From NCBI RefSeq assembly GCF_014645535.1, contig NZ_BMLX01000001.1:551169-615168 (forward strand): DNA of 64,000 nt, written 5' to 3'. Every line of letters begins with the position of its first letter. Within the stretch, counting starts at the first letter, position 1. The notes beneath the pieces were generated by a model. That model was not told where the DNA came from, did no database searches, and saw nothing but the letters and a program-made list of their open reading frames with translations. The position numbers were made by a program, and so were the translations under genes. Shown one piece after another: positions 39,720-48,143 of this stretch. Origin of the DNA: Silvimonas iriomotensis (GTDB lineage: Bacteria; Pseudomonadota; Gammaproteobacteria; Burkholderiales; Chitinibacteraceae).

Positions 39720-40994
39720 ATGCGGGTGGTCGTGTTGGGAGCAGGCATAGCAGGCGTGAGCTCCGCCTGGTTTCTGGCACAAGCCGGACACGAGGTGACG
39801 GTGATCGAACGCGAACCCGGCCCCGGCCTGCAAACCAGTTTTGCCAACGGCGGCCAGATTTCGGTGTGTCATGCCGAGCCATGGGCCAACCCCAAGGCGC
39901 CGTGGAAAATCCTCAAATGGCTGGCTGAAGAAGACGCGCCGTTGTTATGGCGACCCAAAGCCGATATCAATCAGTGGCGCTGGGGCCTGCGCTTTTTGCG
40001 CGAATGCACGCCCGCGCGGGCACGTGCCAATCTGAAAAGCCTGGTGCGGCTGGGGCTGTACAGCCGCGCGCAACTGCAAAGCCTGCGCGCCAGCACGGGT
40101 CTGGCCTATGACGCGTTGACGCGCGGCATCCTGCATTACTACACCGACGAACGCGAATTTGCCGCGGCGATCCCGGCCGCCGCGCACATGCGTGAAAGCG
40201 GGCTGGACCGGCAGATCAAGACCACGGCAGAGTGTATCGGGATTGAACCGGCGCTGGCCCACGCCCGCAAGATCATTGTTGGTGGCACCTACACGCCAAG
40301 TGACGAGTCTGGCGACGCCCACAAATTTACCCAGGCTCTGGCCGAGCGCGCCGCCGCGCTGGGTGTGCGCTTCAGATACGGCACGCAGGTGTTGCATCTG
40401 GATGGCGAAGAAAGCTGCGAGGTGAACGGCGCCGCCTTGCGCTGGCAGGATGAAGACGGGCTCTGGCAGACCGGCAGCATCAAGGCAGATGCCTATCTGG
40501 TCTGTATGGGGAGCTATAGCCCGCGTTTGCTCAAGTCGGTGGGCATCACGCTGGATGTGTACCCGGTCAAAGGCTATTCCGTGACGATCCCGGTGCGCGA
40601 TGGTGATCACGCGCCGGAGGTCAGCCTGACCGATGACGGCCACAAGCTGGTGTTTTCCAGGCTGGGTGATCGTTTCCGGGCGGCCGGTACGGCTGAACTC
40701 AATGGCTATGATCTGAGCCTGAACCCGGTGCGTTGCGCCGCCTTGCTCAAACGCACGCAAGAGATTTTCCCGCAGGCCGGGGATTACGCCCAGGCCAGTT
40801 TCTGGGCCGGTCTTCGGCCAGCTACACCGGGCAACTTGCCTTATATCGGCCGCACGCGTTACCCCAATCTGTTCGTCAACACCGGGCACGGCACACTGGG
40901 CTGGACCGAAGGCGCTGGCGCGGGTCATGCGGTGGCGCAGATGATCAGCGGGCAGCAGCCTGAGCTGGACTACCCGTTTTGCCGCGGCCTTTAA
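39720..40994 (+). CDS. dadA: D-amino acid dehydrogenase small subunit
   Basis: 424-residue FAD enzyme at the inner membrane that deaminates D-amino acids (notably D-alanine) and passes electrons to the respiratory chain. The FAD-binding start MRVVVLGAGIAGVSSAWFLAQAGHEVTVIERE is followed by FANGGQISVCHAEPWANP (the DadA hallmark). Later come VYPVKGYSVTIP and the C-terminal GLRPATPGNLPYIGRT and NTGHGTLGWTEGAGAG. Start ATG 39720 with AGGAGG (39705-39710) ten bases before. Divergent from recA. No alanine racemase gene (dadX) is adjacent. Confidence 0.94.
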   Translation: MRVVVLGAGIAGVSSAWFLAQAGHEVTVIEREPGPGLQTSFANGGQISVCHAEPWANPKAPWKILKWLAEEDAPLLWRPKADINQWRWGLRFLRECTPARARANLKSLVRLGLYSRAQLQSLRASTGLAYDALTRGILHYYTDEREFAAAIPAAAHMRESGLDRQIKTTAECIGIEPALAHARKIIVGGTYTPSDESGDAHKFTQALAERAAALGVRFRYGTQVLHLDGEESCEVNGAALRWQDEDGLWQTGSIKADAYLVCMGSYSPRLLKSVGITLDVYPVKGYSVTIPVRDGDHAPEVSLTDDGHKLVFSRLGDRFRAAGTAELNGYDLSLNPVRCAALLKRTQEIFPQAGDYAQASFWAGLRPATPGNLPYIGRTRYPNLFVNTGHGTLGWTEGAGAGHAVAQMISGQQPELDYPFCRGL

Positions 40995-41006
40995 GCCACC
41001 GCATGT

Positions 41007-42284
41007 TTAACGGGCGTTGTCCAGACGCCCCAGACAATCCTGATAACGGCCATCCACACGCTGGGCAAACCAGGCGGTGGTGAGCTTGCGCGTGATCTTG
41101 GGGCTGATCAGCCGGATCTGCGGCAAAGCCGCGCGGGGCATGGGCTTGCCGGCGGTTTTATCTGCCAGCGTAAACACACGGGTATAGGTGGCGGTTTTTT
41201 CGAACGCGGCGTAGCGCTCCTGGCGGATATCGGCCAGCATTTGCTGGCGTGACAAACCCAGCTTGCCGGAGAGCGAAAACAGCGCGCGCTGGCTGTCGGT
41301 CACCGTGTTGGTTGGCACCGCGCCGTTGTAGCTCATCAGATAACCATCCGGGGTCAGCTTCTGGCCGGTGATCTTTGCCAGCGCCAGTTGCATGGCGGCG
41401 CTGCGGCTGGCGTAGCGGCCAGCGTTGTAATCGGCAAAGCGGTAAATCATTTCCGGATAGCTGGTCGGGTACTGCAACAAGTGCGCCGTGCCGAAATACA
41501 CGCTGCCGCGCCGCGTAAACACTTCGTCCCGCAAACTGCGCTGGATCTTGTACGGATACGGCCAGACCTGCACATGCCCCTTGGCGAAATCGACACCGAC
41601 CTGCATCGGGCCGCCGGTACGGATGGGGTTGTCGTCGGCAAACAGTTTGGGGCCAAACGGCAGCTCCGTGATCATGTCTTCGAACAAGGCATTCATCTGC
41701 CGCTCGGTTCTGAGCGCGTCAATGCGCTCGTTGTAGCTGCGGCCATCGGGCGAGCTTTTGGCAAAGGCCGCCTGCACCACAAGGCGGGGGATGCCGAACT
41801 TGTGAATGCGCTTGTCGATTTCTTTCCAGACGATCTCATTGAGCCCAGGCACGACTGGATCGCTCTGGAAGCTTGATTCCTGCGCGATCACCGCAATCGA
41901 GGCGCAAAAATACGAGGGCGAATACGGGATTTTCAGCGTGCTGAATGCGGTGAAAATATCAGTCGACCAACCCGCGCGATCCGGAATATTGCCCGGCAAC
42001 AGCGCGTTGAGCAGGGCGCGGCCAGCGGCATCACCGGTGACGGCCTGATTGGGCTGCAACGGCGCCGGCGTTGGCACCGGGGTGATGGCGGGCGGGGCAG
42101 AGGCTTGTGGCGCAGAGGCCGGGATCGAGGCGGGTGCCGGGATGGGCGTGAGCGTTGCTGCCACCGGTGGGGCCGAAGCCTCAACCGGCTCCGGGACGGG
42201 CTCGGCAGTCAGGGCTGGTTCATCGGCCGCCAGCACATGCGGGGTGATCAGGGTGGCGGCAAGCCAGAGCAAAGCGGTGCGCAC
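41007..42284 (-). CDS. DUF1615 (YaiW-like) exported protein without lipobox
   Basis: Protein of about 425 residues. The conserved domain (about 100-425) has the DUF1615 blocks IPYSPSYFCASIAVIAQESSFQSDPVVPGL, PMQVGVDFAKGH, RRGSVYFGTAHLLQYP, RFADYNAGRYASRSAA and LMSYNGAVPTNT; several of these recall lytic-transglycosylase-like folds. E. coli YaiW is a surface-exposed lipoprotein. Here the N-terminus is a plain signal sequence (RTALLWLAATLITPHVLA-AD) with no Cys, followed by a Pro/Ala-rich linker of about 50 residues. The start is chosen at GTG 42284; a TTG at 42341 is possible and neither has a good ribosome binding site. Confidence 0.82.
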   Translation of the reverse strand: MRTALLWLAATLITPHVLAADEPALTAEPVPEPVEASAPPVAATLTPIPAPASIPASAPQASAPPAITPVPTPAPLQPNQAVTGDAAGRALLNALLPGNIPDRAGWSTDIFTAFSTLKIPYSPSYFCASIAVIAQESSFQSDPVVPGLNEIVWKEIDKRIHKFGIPRLVVQAAFAKSSPDGRSYNERIDALRTERQMNALFEDMITELPFGPKLFADDNPIRTGGPMQVGVDFAKGHVQVWPYPYKIQRSLRDEVFTRRGSVYFGTAHLLQYPTSYPEMIYRFADYNAGRYASRSAAMQLALAKITGQKLTPDGYLMSYNGAVPTNTVTDSQRALFSLSGKLGLSRQQMLADIRQERYAAFEKTATYTRVFTLADKTAGKPMPRAALPQIRLISPKITRKLTTAWFAQRVDGRYQDCLGRLDNAR

Positions 42285-42443
42285 GGTGCAATCAGACAAA
42301 AAATCAAAGAAGCGAAGCGTACCAAACTTGTCTGCAATCAACCATGTTCCGGGTCTATTTCAGCGTTATTACGCAGACTGGTTTGTGGGTTTGGCATTTG
42401 CCGTCTTCAATACAGTGTCAACCTTTGGCTGGAGAACCTCTCG

Positions 42444-43247
42444 ATGCGCAGTCTGGCGGGCTGGAAAACCCTGTTGCTGAGTTTGTCCCTGGTGATGCTG
42501 GCAGGGCCCGCAGGGGCCTTTGATTTGCCGCAAATGCCCAATATGGTCGGCGTGGGCGTCGGGATCACCACGCAATGCAGCGGTTGCAAAGACACCATGG
42601 TCGGTGCCGTGCCGGGCGTGGAATACCACGGCGATGGCTGGCTGCTGGAATGGTACGGGCCGTACGCGCAGGTGGATTTCGGCGAGCCGGGTTCCCATTT
42701 TCGCTGGGGGCCGGCGTTATCGGTGAAACTGGGGCGCAGTGATCTGGATGATCCGGTGCTCAAACGCCTGCCGGAAATCAATACCACGCTGGAGGGCGGT
42801 GCTTTTGTTGGCTATGAGTTGTATCAATCGGGCGATATTCCCTATCGCGTGCGCCTGTACGCCAACGTACTGACCAACGCCGGCCAGGTATATAACGGCA
42901 TGCGCGGGGCGTTCTTCAGTTCAATCTGGGTGCCGGCGTCTTACCGGCTGTTGCTGGGCGGTGGCGCGGGCTATGCCTGGGCCAGCCAGAGTTTCATGAA
43001 CACCTATTACGGGATCGATGAGGCCGCCTCGCAGGCGTCCGGCCTGCCGATGTTCACTGCGCATCGGGGTAACCAACAGGTGTATGGCTGGTTGGGCGCG
43101 ATCTACAAAATCGACAATCACTGGGCAGTGGGTGCGGCGGTGATCGATCAGTACCTGATTGGCTCGGCCGGCGATACGCCGATCGTGACCGAGCGCGGTA
43201 CGGCCAGCCAGCTGACTTATGGTGTGGGCGTGGGTTATAAGTGGTGA
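42444..43247 (+). CDS. MipA/OmpV-family outer-membrane protein
   Basis: 267 residues with a signal peptide (MRSLAGWKTLLLSLSLVMLAGPAGA-FDLP). The rest is beta-barrel-like with many alternating aromatic strands. The family shape is visible in LLEWYGPYAQVDFG, GPALSVKLGRSDLDDPVLKRLPEINTTLEGGAFVGYEL, and the end TASQLTYGVGVGYKW, whose C-terminal aromatic serves outer-membrane insertion. Relatives scaffold MltA or act as small-molecule pores. Unusual: a Cys-X-X-Cys-like pair (TQCSGCKD) near residue 45. GGAG seven bases before the ATG. Confidence 0.85.
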   Translation: MRSLAGWKTLLLSLSLVMLAGPAGAFDLPQMPNMVGVGVGITTQCSGCKDTMVGAVPGVEYHGDGWLLEWYGPYAQVDFGEPGSHFRWGPALSVKLGRSDLDDPVLKRLPEINTTLEGGAFVGYELYQSGDIPYRVRLYANVLTNAGQVYNGMRGAFFSSIWVPASYRLLLGGGAGYAWASQSFMNTYYGIDEAASQASGLPMFTAHRGNQQVYGWLGAIYKIDNHWAVGAAVIDQYLIGSAGDTPIVTERGTASQLTYGVGVGYKW

Positions 43248-43268
43248 CGCGGGCATTGTGCGCCAGAC

Positions 43269-43303
43269 AAAAAGGCCAGCCGGTGAGGGCTGGCCTTTTT
43301 TCA
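43269..43303. terminator. Bidirectional terminator
   Basis: AAAAAGGCCAGCC-GGTGAG-GGCTGGCCTTTTTT, between the MipA-like gene (+) and a converging acetyltransferase gene (-). Confidence 0.92.
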
Positions 43304-43311
43304 TTGCAGCT

Positions 43312-43890
43312 TCAGGCTTGCGGCAGGGCGGCGGTCTCGGTCGCGCTCTGGCTGAACTCTGCGGCCAGTAAACTCAGCAGAACCAGCGGGTGATACTGGT
43401 TGTTCCAGTAACCGGCTTCGCGCTGCTGGCCCTCAATCACAAAGCCCAGTTTATCAAGCACCTTGAGCGAGGCCGCGTTGTGCGGGTGCACCCGTGCTTC
43501 GATCCGGTTCAGGCCCAGGTTGGCGAACATCCAGGCCAGCATGGCCGACAGCGCCTCACGCATATAGCCTTGCTGCCAGGCGTCGCGGCCCAGCTCGTAA
43601 CCAATCTGGCAATTGCGCCAGCCTCTATCCCATTTGAAAAAGCCACACGAACCCAGTAAACGCTGATCATGCTGCCGCACAATGGCCCAGCGCATGCCAG
43701 GAATGGCCTGCTGTGGCGCAGTCATGAAGGCTTGCAGGATCTTCTCGGCATCTTCCAGACACAGTGCGGGGTTAGAGCCAAACCAGCGCATGGCTTCTTC
43801 ATCACTGTGAATGGCAAAGAGTTCGGCCGCATCGCTGGCCACAAACGGGCGCAGCAACAGGCGATCGGTGATCAGCTTGGGAAATTCCAT
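43312..43890 (-). CDS. RimJ/RimL-type GNAT acetyltransferase
   Basis: 192-residue protein of the GNAT_3 type. It begins MEFPKLITDRLLLRPFVASDAAELFAIHSDEEAMRWFG, the standard start of ribosomal-protein-alanine acetyltransferase relatives. The CoA-binding part is GYMREALSAMLAWMFANLGLNRIEARVHPHNAASLKVLDKLGFVIEG. The ending (AAEFSQSATETAALPQA) is variable. The start is set at 43890; the frame is open upstream but overlaps the next gene. True substrate unknown. Confidence 0.87.
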   Translation of the reverse strand: MEFPKLITDRLLLRPFVASDAAELFAIHSDEEAMRWFGSNPALCLEDAEKILQAFMTAPQQAIPGMRWAIVRQHDQRLLGSCGFFKWDRGWRNCQIGYELGRDAWQQGYMREALSAMLAWMFANLGLNRIEARVHPHNAASLKVLDKLGFVIEGQQREAGYWNNQYHPLVLLSLLAAEFSQSATETAALPQA

Positions 43891-43975
43891 GGGCACAACT
43901 CGGTGGTTGGGCAGTTCACTATGCCATGCCGCGCGCAGGTGGTGCGCGCGGCCCAGGTAACGGCTTGTGCGGGGC

Positions 43976-44959
43976 TCAGAACTGATAGCCCGCACCCAGC
44001 AAAATGATGTCGCTATCGCGGCTGTAAGAGGTCACGATGCGGTGCCACGCCACCCGCGCCCGCCAGTCCTGACCCAGGCGGTAACTGCTGGTGAGGGTAA
44101 CCACGCCAGACACCCGGCTGGGATCGGCATCACGGCCATCAATCACGTTGTCTTTTTTATCCAGCAAGAAATACGCGCCGCCACCGACACCAATGGTAAA
44201 GCGCTTGTTGAAGAACTCCGGCTCCAGCCAGACCTCGGCCAGCGCGCCGTTGTGCCGCACCGTGGCATTGTTGTTTTCCAGCAGCCAGGCGCCAGAAAGT
44301 TTCACCCACGGGCTGAGCGAATAACGGTACTCCAGACTGCCTGCAGTGCCGGTTTCAGAGTCAAAACTGTTCAGGATGGTGCGGCCGTAATAAGCGGTGA
44401 CTTCCTGATTGCCGTTGCCGGCGCGCCAGTTGGCGCCGCTGCTGCGGGTATCGGGCGCCAGCTCGTAACCCAGCCCGAGCGTGACCGAGTTGGTATCAAT
44501 GCTGCCGCGTGCGTCGATATGGTTGTAGCGCAGCTGGTATTGCCAGTTGCTGTCCGGATTCTGGTAGATGGCGGCTAGGCTGTAGATCACGCCCCAGCCG
44601 TGGTTGTCGTCATAGTTGTTGCTGGTGCTGGCGGTGGTGGTATCGAAATACCGGTAAGGGCCGATGCCTGCCGCCAGTTTGACGCGGCCCCAGAACGGAT
44701 CAGTGTTGTACCACAGCTGGAATGAATGCCCGTCGCGATGGTGGTCCTCTACATGCCCTTCGTTGATCCAGGAAAAGCTGGCTGACCAGTTGGCGGTAAA
44801 CGGGTGGTTGTAGATCAGGCTCCAGGCGTAGGAATGGTCGTCTTGTGCGGGGGAATTCATGAAACCGGCATCAAGCAGCAAGGTGTCGGCACGGGCCGCC
44901 GCGGCAGAGAGGGCAGCAGCAAGCAGTACGGCAAAGCGCAGTGGCGTGAGTGTGGGCAT
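43976..44959 (-). CDS. Outer-membrane beta-barrel protein of unknown function
   Basis: 327 residues with a signal peptide (MPTLTPLRFAVLLAAALSAAAARA-DTLLL). The mature protein is a run of amphipathic strands rich in Trp, Tyr, Asn and Gly (SYAWSLIYNHPFTANWSASFSWINEG, WQYQLRYNHIDARGS, SLEYRYSLSPWVKLSGAWLLENN), ending LLGAGYQF with C-terminal Phe, the outer-membrane signature. A His/Asp-rich loop (GHVEDHHRDGH) near residue 68 could bind metal. I do not recognise a named family; a PagL-like acyl hydrolase was considered but its motifs are not evident. The start is ATG 44959. Confidence 0.72.
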   Translation of the reverse strand: MPTLTPLRFAVLLAAALSAAAARADTLLLDAGFMNSPAQDDHSYAWSLIYNHPFTANWSASFSWINEGHVEDHHRDGHSFQLWYNTDPFWGRVKLAAGIGPYRYFDTTTASTSNNYDDNHGWGVIYSLAAIYQNPDSNWQYQLRYNHIDARGSIDTNSVTLGLGYELAPDTRSSGANWRAGNGNQEVTAYYGRTILNSFDSETGTAGSLEYRYSLSPWVKLSGAWLLENNNATVRHNGALAEVWLEPEFFNKRFTIGVGGGAYFLLDKKDNVIDGRDADPSRVSGVVTLTSSYRLGQDWRARVAWHRIVTSYSRDSDIILLGAGYQF

Positions 44960-45197
44960 GGCGTTCCGGAGTGGCTGATGTTTTTTTTGAGGTCTACAGA
45001 TCAAGGTTAATCGCCACGTTCCCCTTGTCCAGGTCAATTTCTGGAAAAACACCTGAAAGTAATAGTCGCGAATATGTCAGCGTTTTCTATGATGGATGAT
45101 GCCAGCGCCCACCAGGTGCCGGCAGCCGGTATGCAGGTGGGGACTACCGCATCCGTCATGTCATAACTCAAAACTTGTTTTCCGGAGAATTTTTTCC

Positions 45198-45788
45198 ATG
45201 AAAAAACGCATGCTCCTGACCGCTGTTGCTCTGGCAAGCCTGACCCTGAGCTACGGTGCTTATGCCGCAGATACCGCATCGCAACCCGAGATCAAGGCGG
45301 TCAAGGCTGGTGAGGCTTCCATTCGCGGTTCCGGCACCATTACCGCCATCGACAAGGAAAACCGTGTGGTCACCATCAAGGGTGATCGCGGTAACGTGTT
45401 CGATCTGACGGTGGGCCCGGACGCCAAGAACTTTGACGAACTCAAGGTGGGCGATCGCGTGAACGCGGAATACCGCCGCGCCATTGCCCTGGCCCTCAAG
45501 AAGGGCGGCGCTGACATCCGCGCGGATGTCGAGACCACGGCATCGACCTTTGCTGCCAAGGGCGAACAGCCTGGTGGCGCTGTGGCACGTCGTCAAACCA
45601 TCGTGGCGAACGTGATCAGCGTGGATAAAAAGCACAACACCATTCGCGTCAAGGGTCCGAAGGGCCGTGTGGTTGATGTCGAGGTGGAAGATCCGGATGT
45701 CATGCACAAGGTGAAGAAGGGCGACCAGATTGTCGCCGTCGTGACCGATGCGCTGGCGATCTCGGTGACACCGGCTGCCGCCAAGTAA
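45198..45788 (+). CDS. Periplasmic protein with two related beta domains
   Basis: 196 residues. Signal peptide MKKRMLLTAVALASLTLSYGAYA, cut before ADTASQ. The mature part has two similar segments: GTITAIDKENRVVTIKGDRGNVFDLTVGP...LKVGDRV (about 48-95) and ANVISVDKKHNTIRVKGPKGRVVDVEVED...VKKGDQI (about 138-185). Each has the pattern V/I-x-x-ID/VDK-x-x-x-x-I-x-(V/I)KG-(D/P)-(R/K)G. This looks like an internal duplication of a small beta-barrel (OB-like) domain; ligand unknown. GGAGA 11 bases before the ATG. A strong hairpin follows. Confidence 0.75.
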   Translation: MKKRMLLTAVALASLTLSYGAYAADTASQPEIKAVKAGEASIRGSGTITAIDKENRVVTIKGDRGNVFDLTVGPDAKNFDELKVGDRVNAEYRRAIALALKKGGADIRADVETTASTFAAKGEQPGGAVARRQTIVANVISVDKKHNTIRVKGPKGRVVDVEVEDPDVMHKVKKGDQIVAVVTDALAISVTPAAAK

Positions 45789-45808
45789 CACGTCATTGTC
45801 TTGCCTGA

Positions 45809-45840
45809 CCGCAGACCGGCTGACTCCGGCCGGTTTGCGG
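45809..45840 (+). terminator. Strong hairpin after the two-domain periplasmic protein gene
   Basis: CCGCAGACCGGC (45809-45820) pairs over 12 bp (one G-U) with GCCGGTTTGCGG (45829-45840), with an 8-nt loop. No U-run follows, so it may be a Rho-dependent or weak terminator, or a protective 3' hairpin. Confidence 0.5.
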
Positions 45841-45882
45841 CATTGATGCATGGATTGCATGGCCACTGGCCGGGAGTAAGGG

Positions 45883-46452
45883 ATGAAAAGCAGGATGTCG
45901 GGATGTATGCGCTGGGTTGCCATGCTGGTTGTGGCGTTGGGCCTGAGTGGTCAGGCTCTGGCTGCCACCGGATCGAACGTGCCGGAAAAACGCCACACCG
46001 TGGATATGAACGCACGTGATCTGATCGACAAGCTTGGCAAAGCAGATGCGGATGCAAAAGCAAAGATTGGCCAGAGCGCGGGTTATGCGGCGTTTACCAA
46101 TGGCGGCATGGGCATTTTGCTGCCGGGCGGTTTTGGTACGGGCGTGGTGCAAAAAAACGGCTCTGACAAGAAAACCTATATGCGCATGTTCCACTCGCCC
46201 TCGGGCTGGGGTTCGGGCATCAAGACCTATAGCGTGGTGTTTGTGTTCGATACCCAGGAAGGCCTGGACAGCTTTCAGGCACGGGGTTACGTGCTGAGCC
46301 AGTACGCGGTCGATGCCTCAAAGAGCGCGGGCAAGGGCGAAGCGGAAATCATGCCGGGCGTGTGGATGTACCAGCTTGATGCCAAGGGCAATCTGGCGCC
46401 GGCATTGACCGGCCAGGGCGTGAAGTTCTATCTGGATCAGGAACTGAACTGA
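45883..46452 (+). CDS. Exported YSC84/SYLF-like domain protein
   Basis: 189 residues. Signal peptide ending ALA-ATG at about residue 28. The body contains IGQSAGYAAFTNGGMGILLPGGFGTGVVQKNG, which resembles the SYLF (YSC84) lipid-binding fold of Gly-rich beta strands preceded by KAGYAVF-type text, here in a short version; then YMRMFHSPSGWGSGIKTYSVVFVFDTQEGLDSFQARGY. Many bacterial members are exported or lipoproteins of unknown role; no lipobox is seen here, although a Cys occurs early (MSGCMRW). The end YQLDAKGNLAPALTGQGVKFYLDQELN fits. It converges with the sulfur operon. Confidence 0.75.
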   Translation: MKSRMSGCMRWVAMLVVALGLSGQALAATGSNVPEKRHTVDMNARDLIDKLGKADADAKAKIGQSAGYAAFTNGGMGILLPGGFGTGVVQKNGSDKKTYMRMFHSPSGWGSGIKTYSVVFVFDTQEGLDSFQARGYVLSQYAVDASKSAGKGEAEIMPGVWMYQLDAKGNLAPALTGQGVKFYLDQELN

Positions 46453-46467
46453 GCGCGCAACACGTCG

Positions 46468-47262
46468 TTACAGGCCGGTGGCACGCCAGAGCATGCTGCC
46501 GGCAATCAGCAACACCATCAAGGCAAAACCACGCTGGATCATCTGCCCGGATAATCGCCCGGCCAGCAACCGCCCCAGCGTCATCCCCAGTACCAGCGCG
46601 CCCAGAAAAGGCCACAACACAGCCGCGGGCAGTTGCGCGCCATGCACCAGCGTGGACACTACGCCGCTGATGCCGGTCAGCGCAATCACCAGTAACGACG
46701 TCGCCACAATGGATTGCACCGGCAGATTGGTCAGCCGCCGCAAGGCCGGGACAATCACAAAGCCGCCACCCACTCCCAGTAGCCCGGTCAGCAAGCCGGT
46801 CAGTACGCCGACTTGCGCGACCAGCACCATGGTCACCGGCGTCCAGATGAGACGCCCGCTGGCCGGATCAACCCGGCAGCGCGCCGTGGCCTGCGGCCGA
46901 TCCGGATGCGGAGCCGCGTTATACCAGGTGCGCCAGGCCACGATCAGCATCACGCCACCGAAAATGCCCGCCAGCCCGTTTGCCGGCACCCGCAGGGCCA
47001 GCCAGCCGCCGACAAAGGTCATGGGCATGGCACATAGCGCAATCAGCGTGGCAGCCCGATAGCGGACCAGGCCACGGCGAAAGCCCTCCAGCGCGCCCAC
47101 GGCAGCGCCTGCCGCGACTGCAATCAATGCCACCGGCGCGGCCTCACGCACGGTCCAGCCCAGCCCGTTCACCAATGCGGGTACGGCCAGAATGCCGCCG
47201 CCGGCACCAGTCAGCCCCAGCACGGCACCCACCAGCGCGCCCAGTACCAGCACCAGCATCAT
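46468..47262 (-). CDS. TauE/SafE-family sulfite/organosulfur exporter
   Basis: 264-residue inner-membrane protein with about eight hydrophobic segments in two halves. The repeated motif is LVGAVLGLTGAGGGILAVPALV in the first and LTGLLTGLLGVGGGFVIVPALRRL in the second, the TauE/SafE signature GxGGG. Members move sulfite, sulfoacetate or related anions. Last gene of the bigR operon: its ATG overlaps the stop of the upstream YeeE-like gene by four bases. Confidence 0.92.
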   Translation of the reverse strand: MMLVLVLGALVGAVLGLTGAGGGILAVPALVNGLGWTVREAAPVALIAVAAGAAVGALEGFRRGLVRYRAATLIALCAMPMTFVGGWLALRVPANGLAGIFGGVMLIVAWRTWYNAAPHPDRPQATARCRVDPASGRLIWTPVTMVLVAQVGVLTGLLTGLLGVGGGFVIVPALRRLTNLPVQSIVATSLLVIALTGISGVVSTLVHGAQLPAAVLWPFLGALVLGMTLGRLLAGRLSGQMIQRGFALMVLLIAGSMLWRATGL

Positions 47263-47681
47263 GAGCGGTTGATCCGGTGCCCAAGCAGTTCATACAACGA
47301 CATGCCGGCCAGCATGGCGACGGTAAATGCAATGCCCTGCGGGACACCCGCGCCTACCAGCACCAGTGCCGGACCAGGACAAATGCCGGCCAGACCCCAG
47401 CCCGCGCCAAAGATCAGCGCACCCAGCAACAAGGGTTTGTCGATCTGCTTGTTCTGCGGCCACTGTAAGGTCTCGGCCGTGACGGCCTGCGTGCGCTTGC
47501 GGGCCAGCCAGAACAAAGGCAGTGCCACCGCAATTGCGCCACCCATGACAAAGGCCAGGGAAGGGTCCCACTGCCCGGCCAGATCAAGAAATCCGGTCAC
47601 CTTGGCCGGGTTGGCCATGCCCGAAACAATCAACCCAAGACCAAACACCAGGCCGCCTATGGCTGCAAACACAATGCCCAT
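47259..47681 (-). CDS. YeeE/YedE-family half-size transporter subunit, second copy
   Basis: 140-residue membrane protein with four hydrophobic segments and the motif GAGWGLAGICPGPALVLVG, with Cys in the pore motif C-P-G-P-A. It begins MGIVFAAIGGLVFGLGLIVSGMANPAKVTGFLDL, a conserved start of this half-size form. In the family, pairs of such halves form a channel for thiosulfate or related sulfur species. It starts 15 bases after the preceding YeeE-like gene and overlaps the TauE gene. Confidence 0.9.
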   Translation of the reverse strand: MGIVFAAIGGLVFGLGLIVSGMANPAKVTGFLDLAGQWDPSLAFVMGGAIAVALPLFWLARKRTQAVTAETLQWPQNKQIDKPLLLGALIFGAGWGLAGICPGPALVLVGAGVPQGIAFTVAMLAGMSLYELLGHRINRS

Positions 47682-47696
47682 GATGTCTCCTTGCCC

Positions 47697-48143
47697 TTAA
47701 TGCAAACCGTGCTGCAACAACCAGACCGTGACAAAACCCACCGCCATGAACGTCAGCGTGGCGACCAGTGAACGGGCCGACAAGCGCGACAAGCCGCAGA
47801 CGCCGTGCCCGCTGGTGCAACCAGAGCCAAGGCGCGTGCCAAAACCGACCAGCAAGCCGGCAATGACCAGCAAGAGACTGGACGCGCTGATCTGGATGGC
47901 GGGCAGCGCCGCCACGCCGCGCCACAGTACCGGCGCCAGCAACAGACCTGCTACAAACGCCCAGCGCCAGATATTGGCGCGCTCTGGCTTGTTGAAGAAC
48001 AAACCGCCCAGAATGCCGCTGATGCCGGCAATGCGGCCATTGAGCAAGAACAGCCCGCCCGCCGCCAGGCCAATCAAGGCGCCACCAGCAAGGGCAGACC
48101 ACGGGGAAAAATGCATCCAGTCTATGGTCATGAGAATACTCAT
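47697..48143 (-). CDS. YeeE/YedE-family half-size transporter subunit, first copy
   Basis: 148-residue membrane protein with four hydrophobic segments. Signature [20 protein letters not shown], with two cysteines, the hallmark of the YeeE thiosulfate-channel fold. The partner half carrying CPGPA follows. The start is ATG 48143, whose A is the last base of the bigR stop (TGATG), giving translational coupling; ATG 48131 is an alternative. Its position behind a BigR-type repressor supports a role in sulfide or persulfide handling. Confidence 0.9.
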   Translation of the reverse strand: MSILMTIDWMHFSPWSALAGGALIGLAAGGLFLLNGRIAGISGILGGLFFNKPERANIWRWAFVAGLLLAPVLWRGVAALPAIQISASSLLLVIAGLLVGFGTRLGSGCTSGHGVCGLSRLSARSLVATLTFMAVGFVTVWLLQHGLH

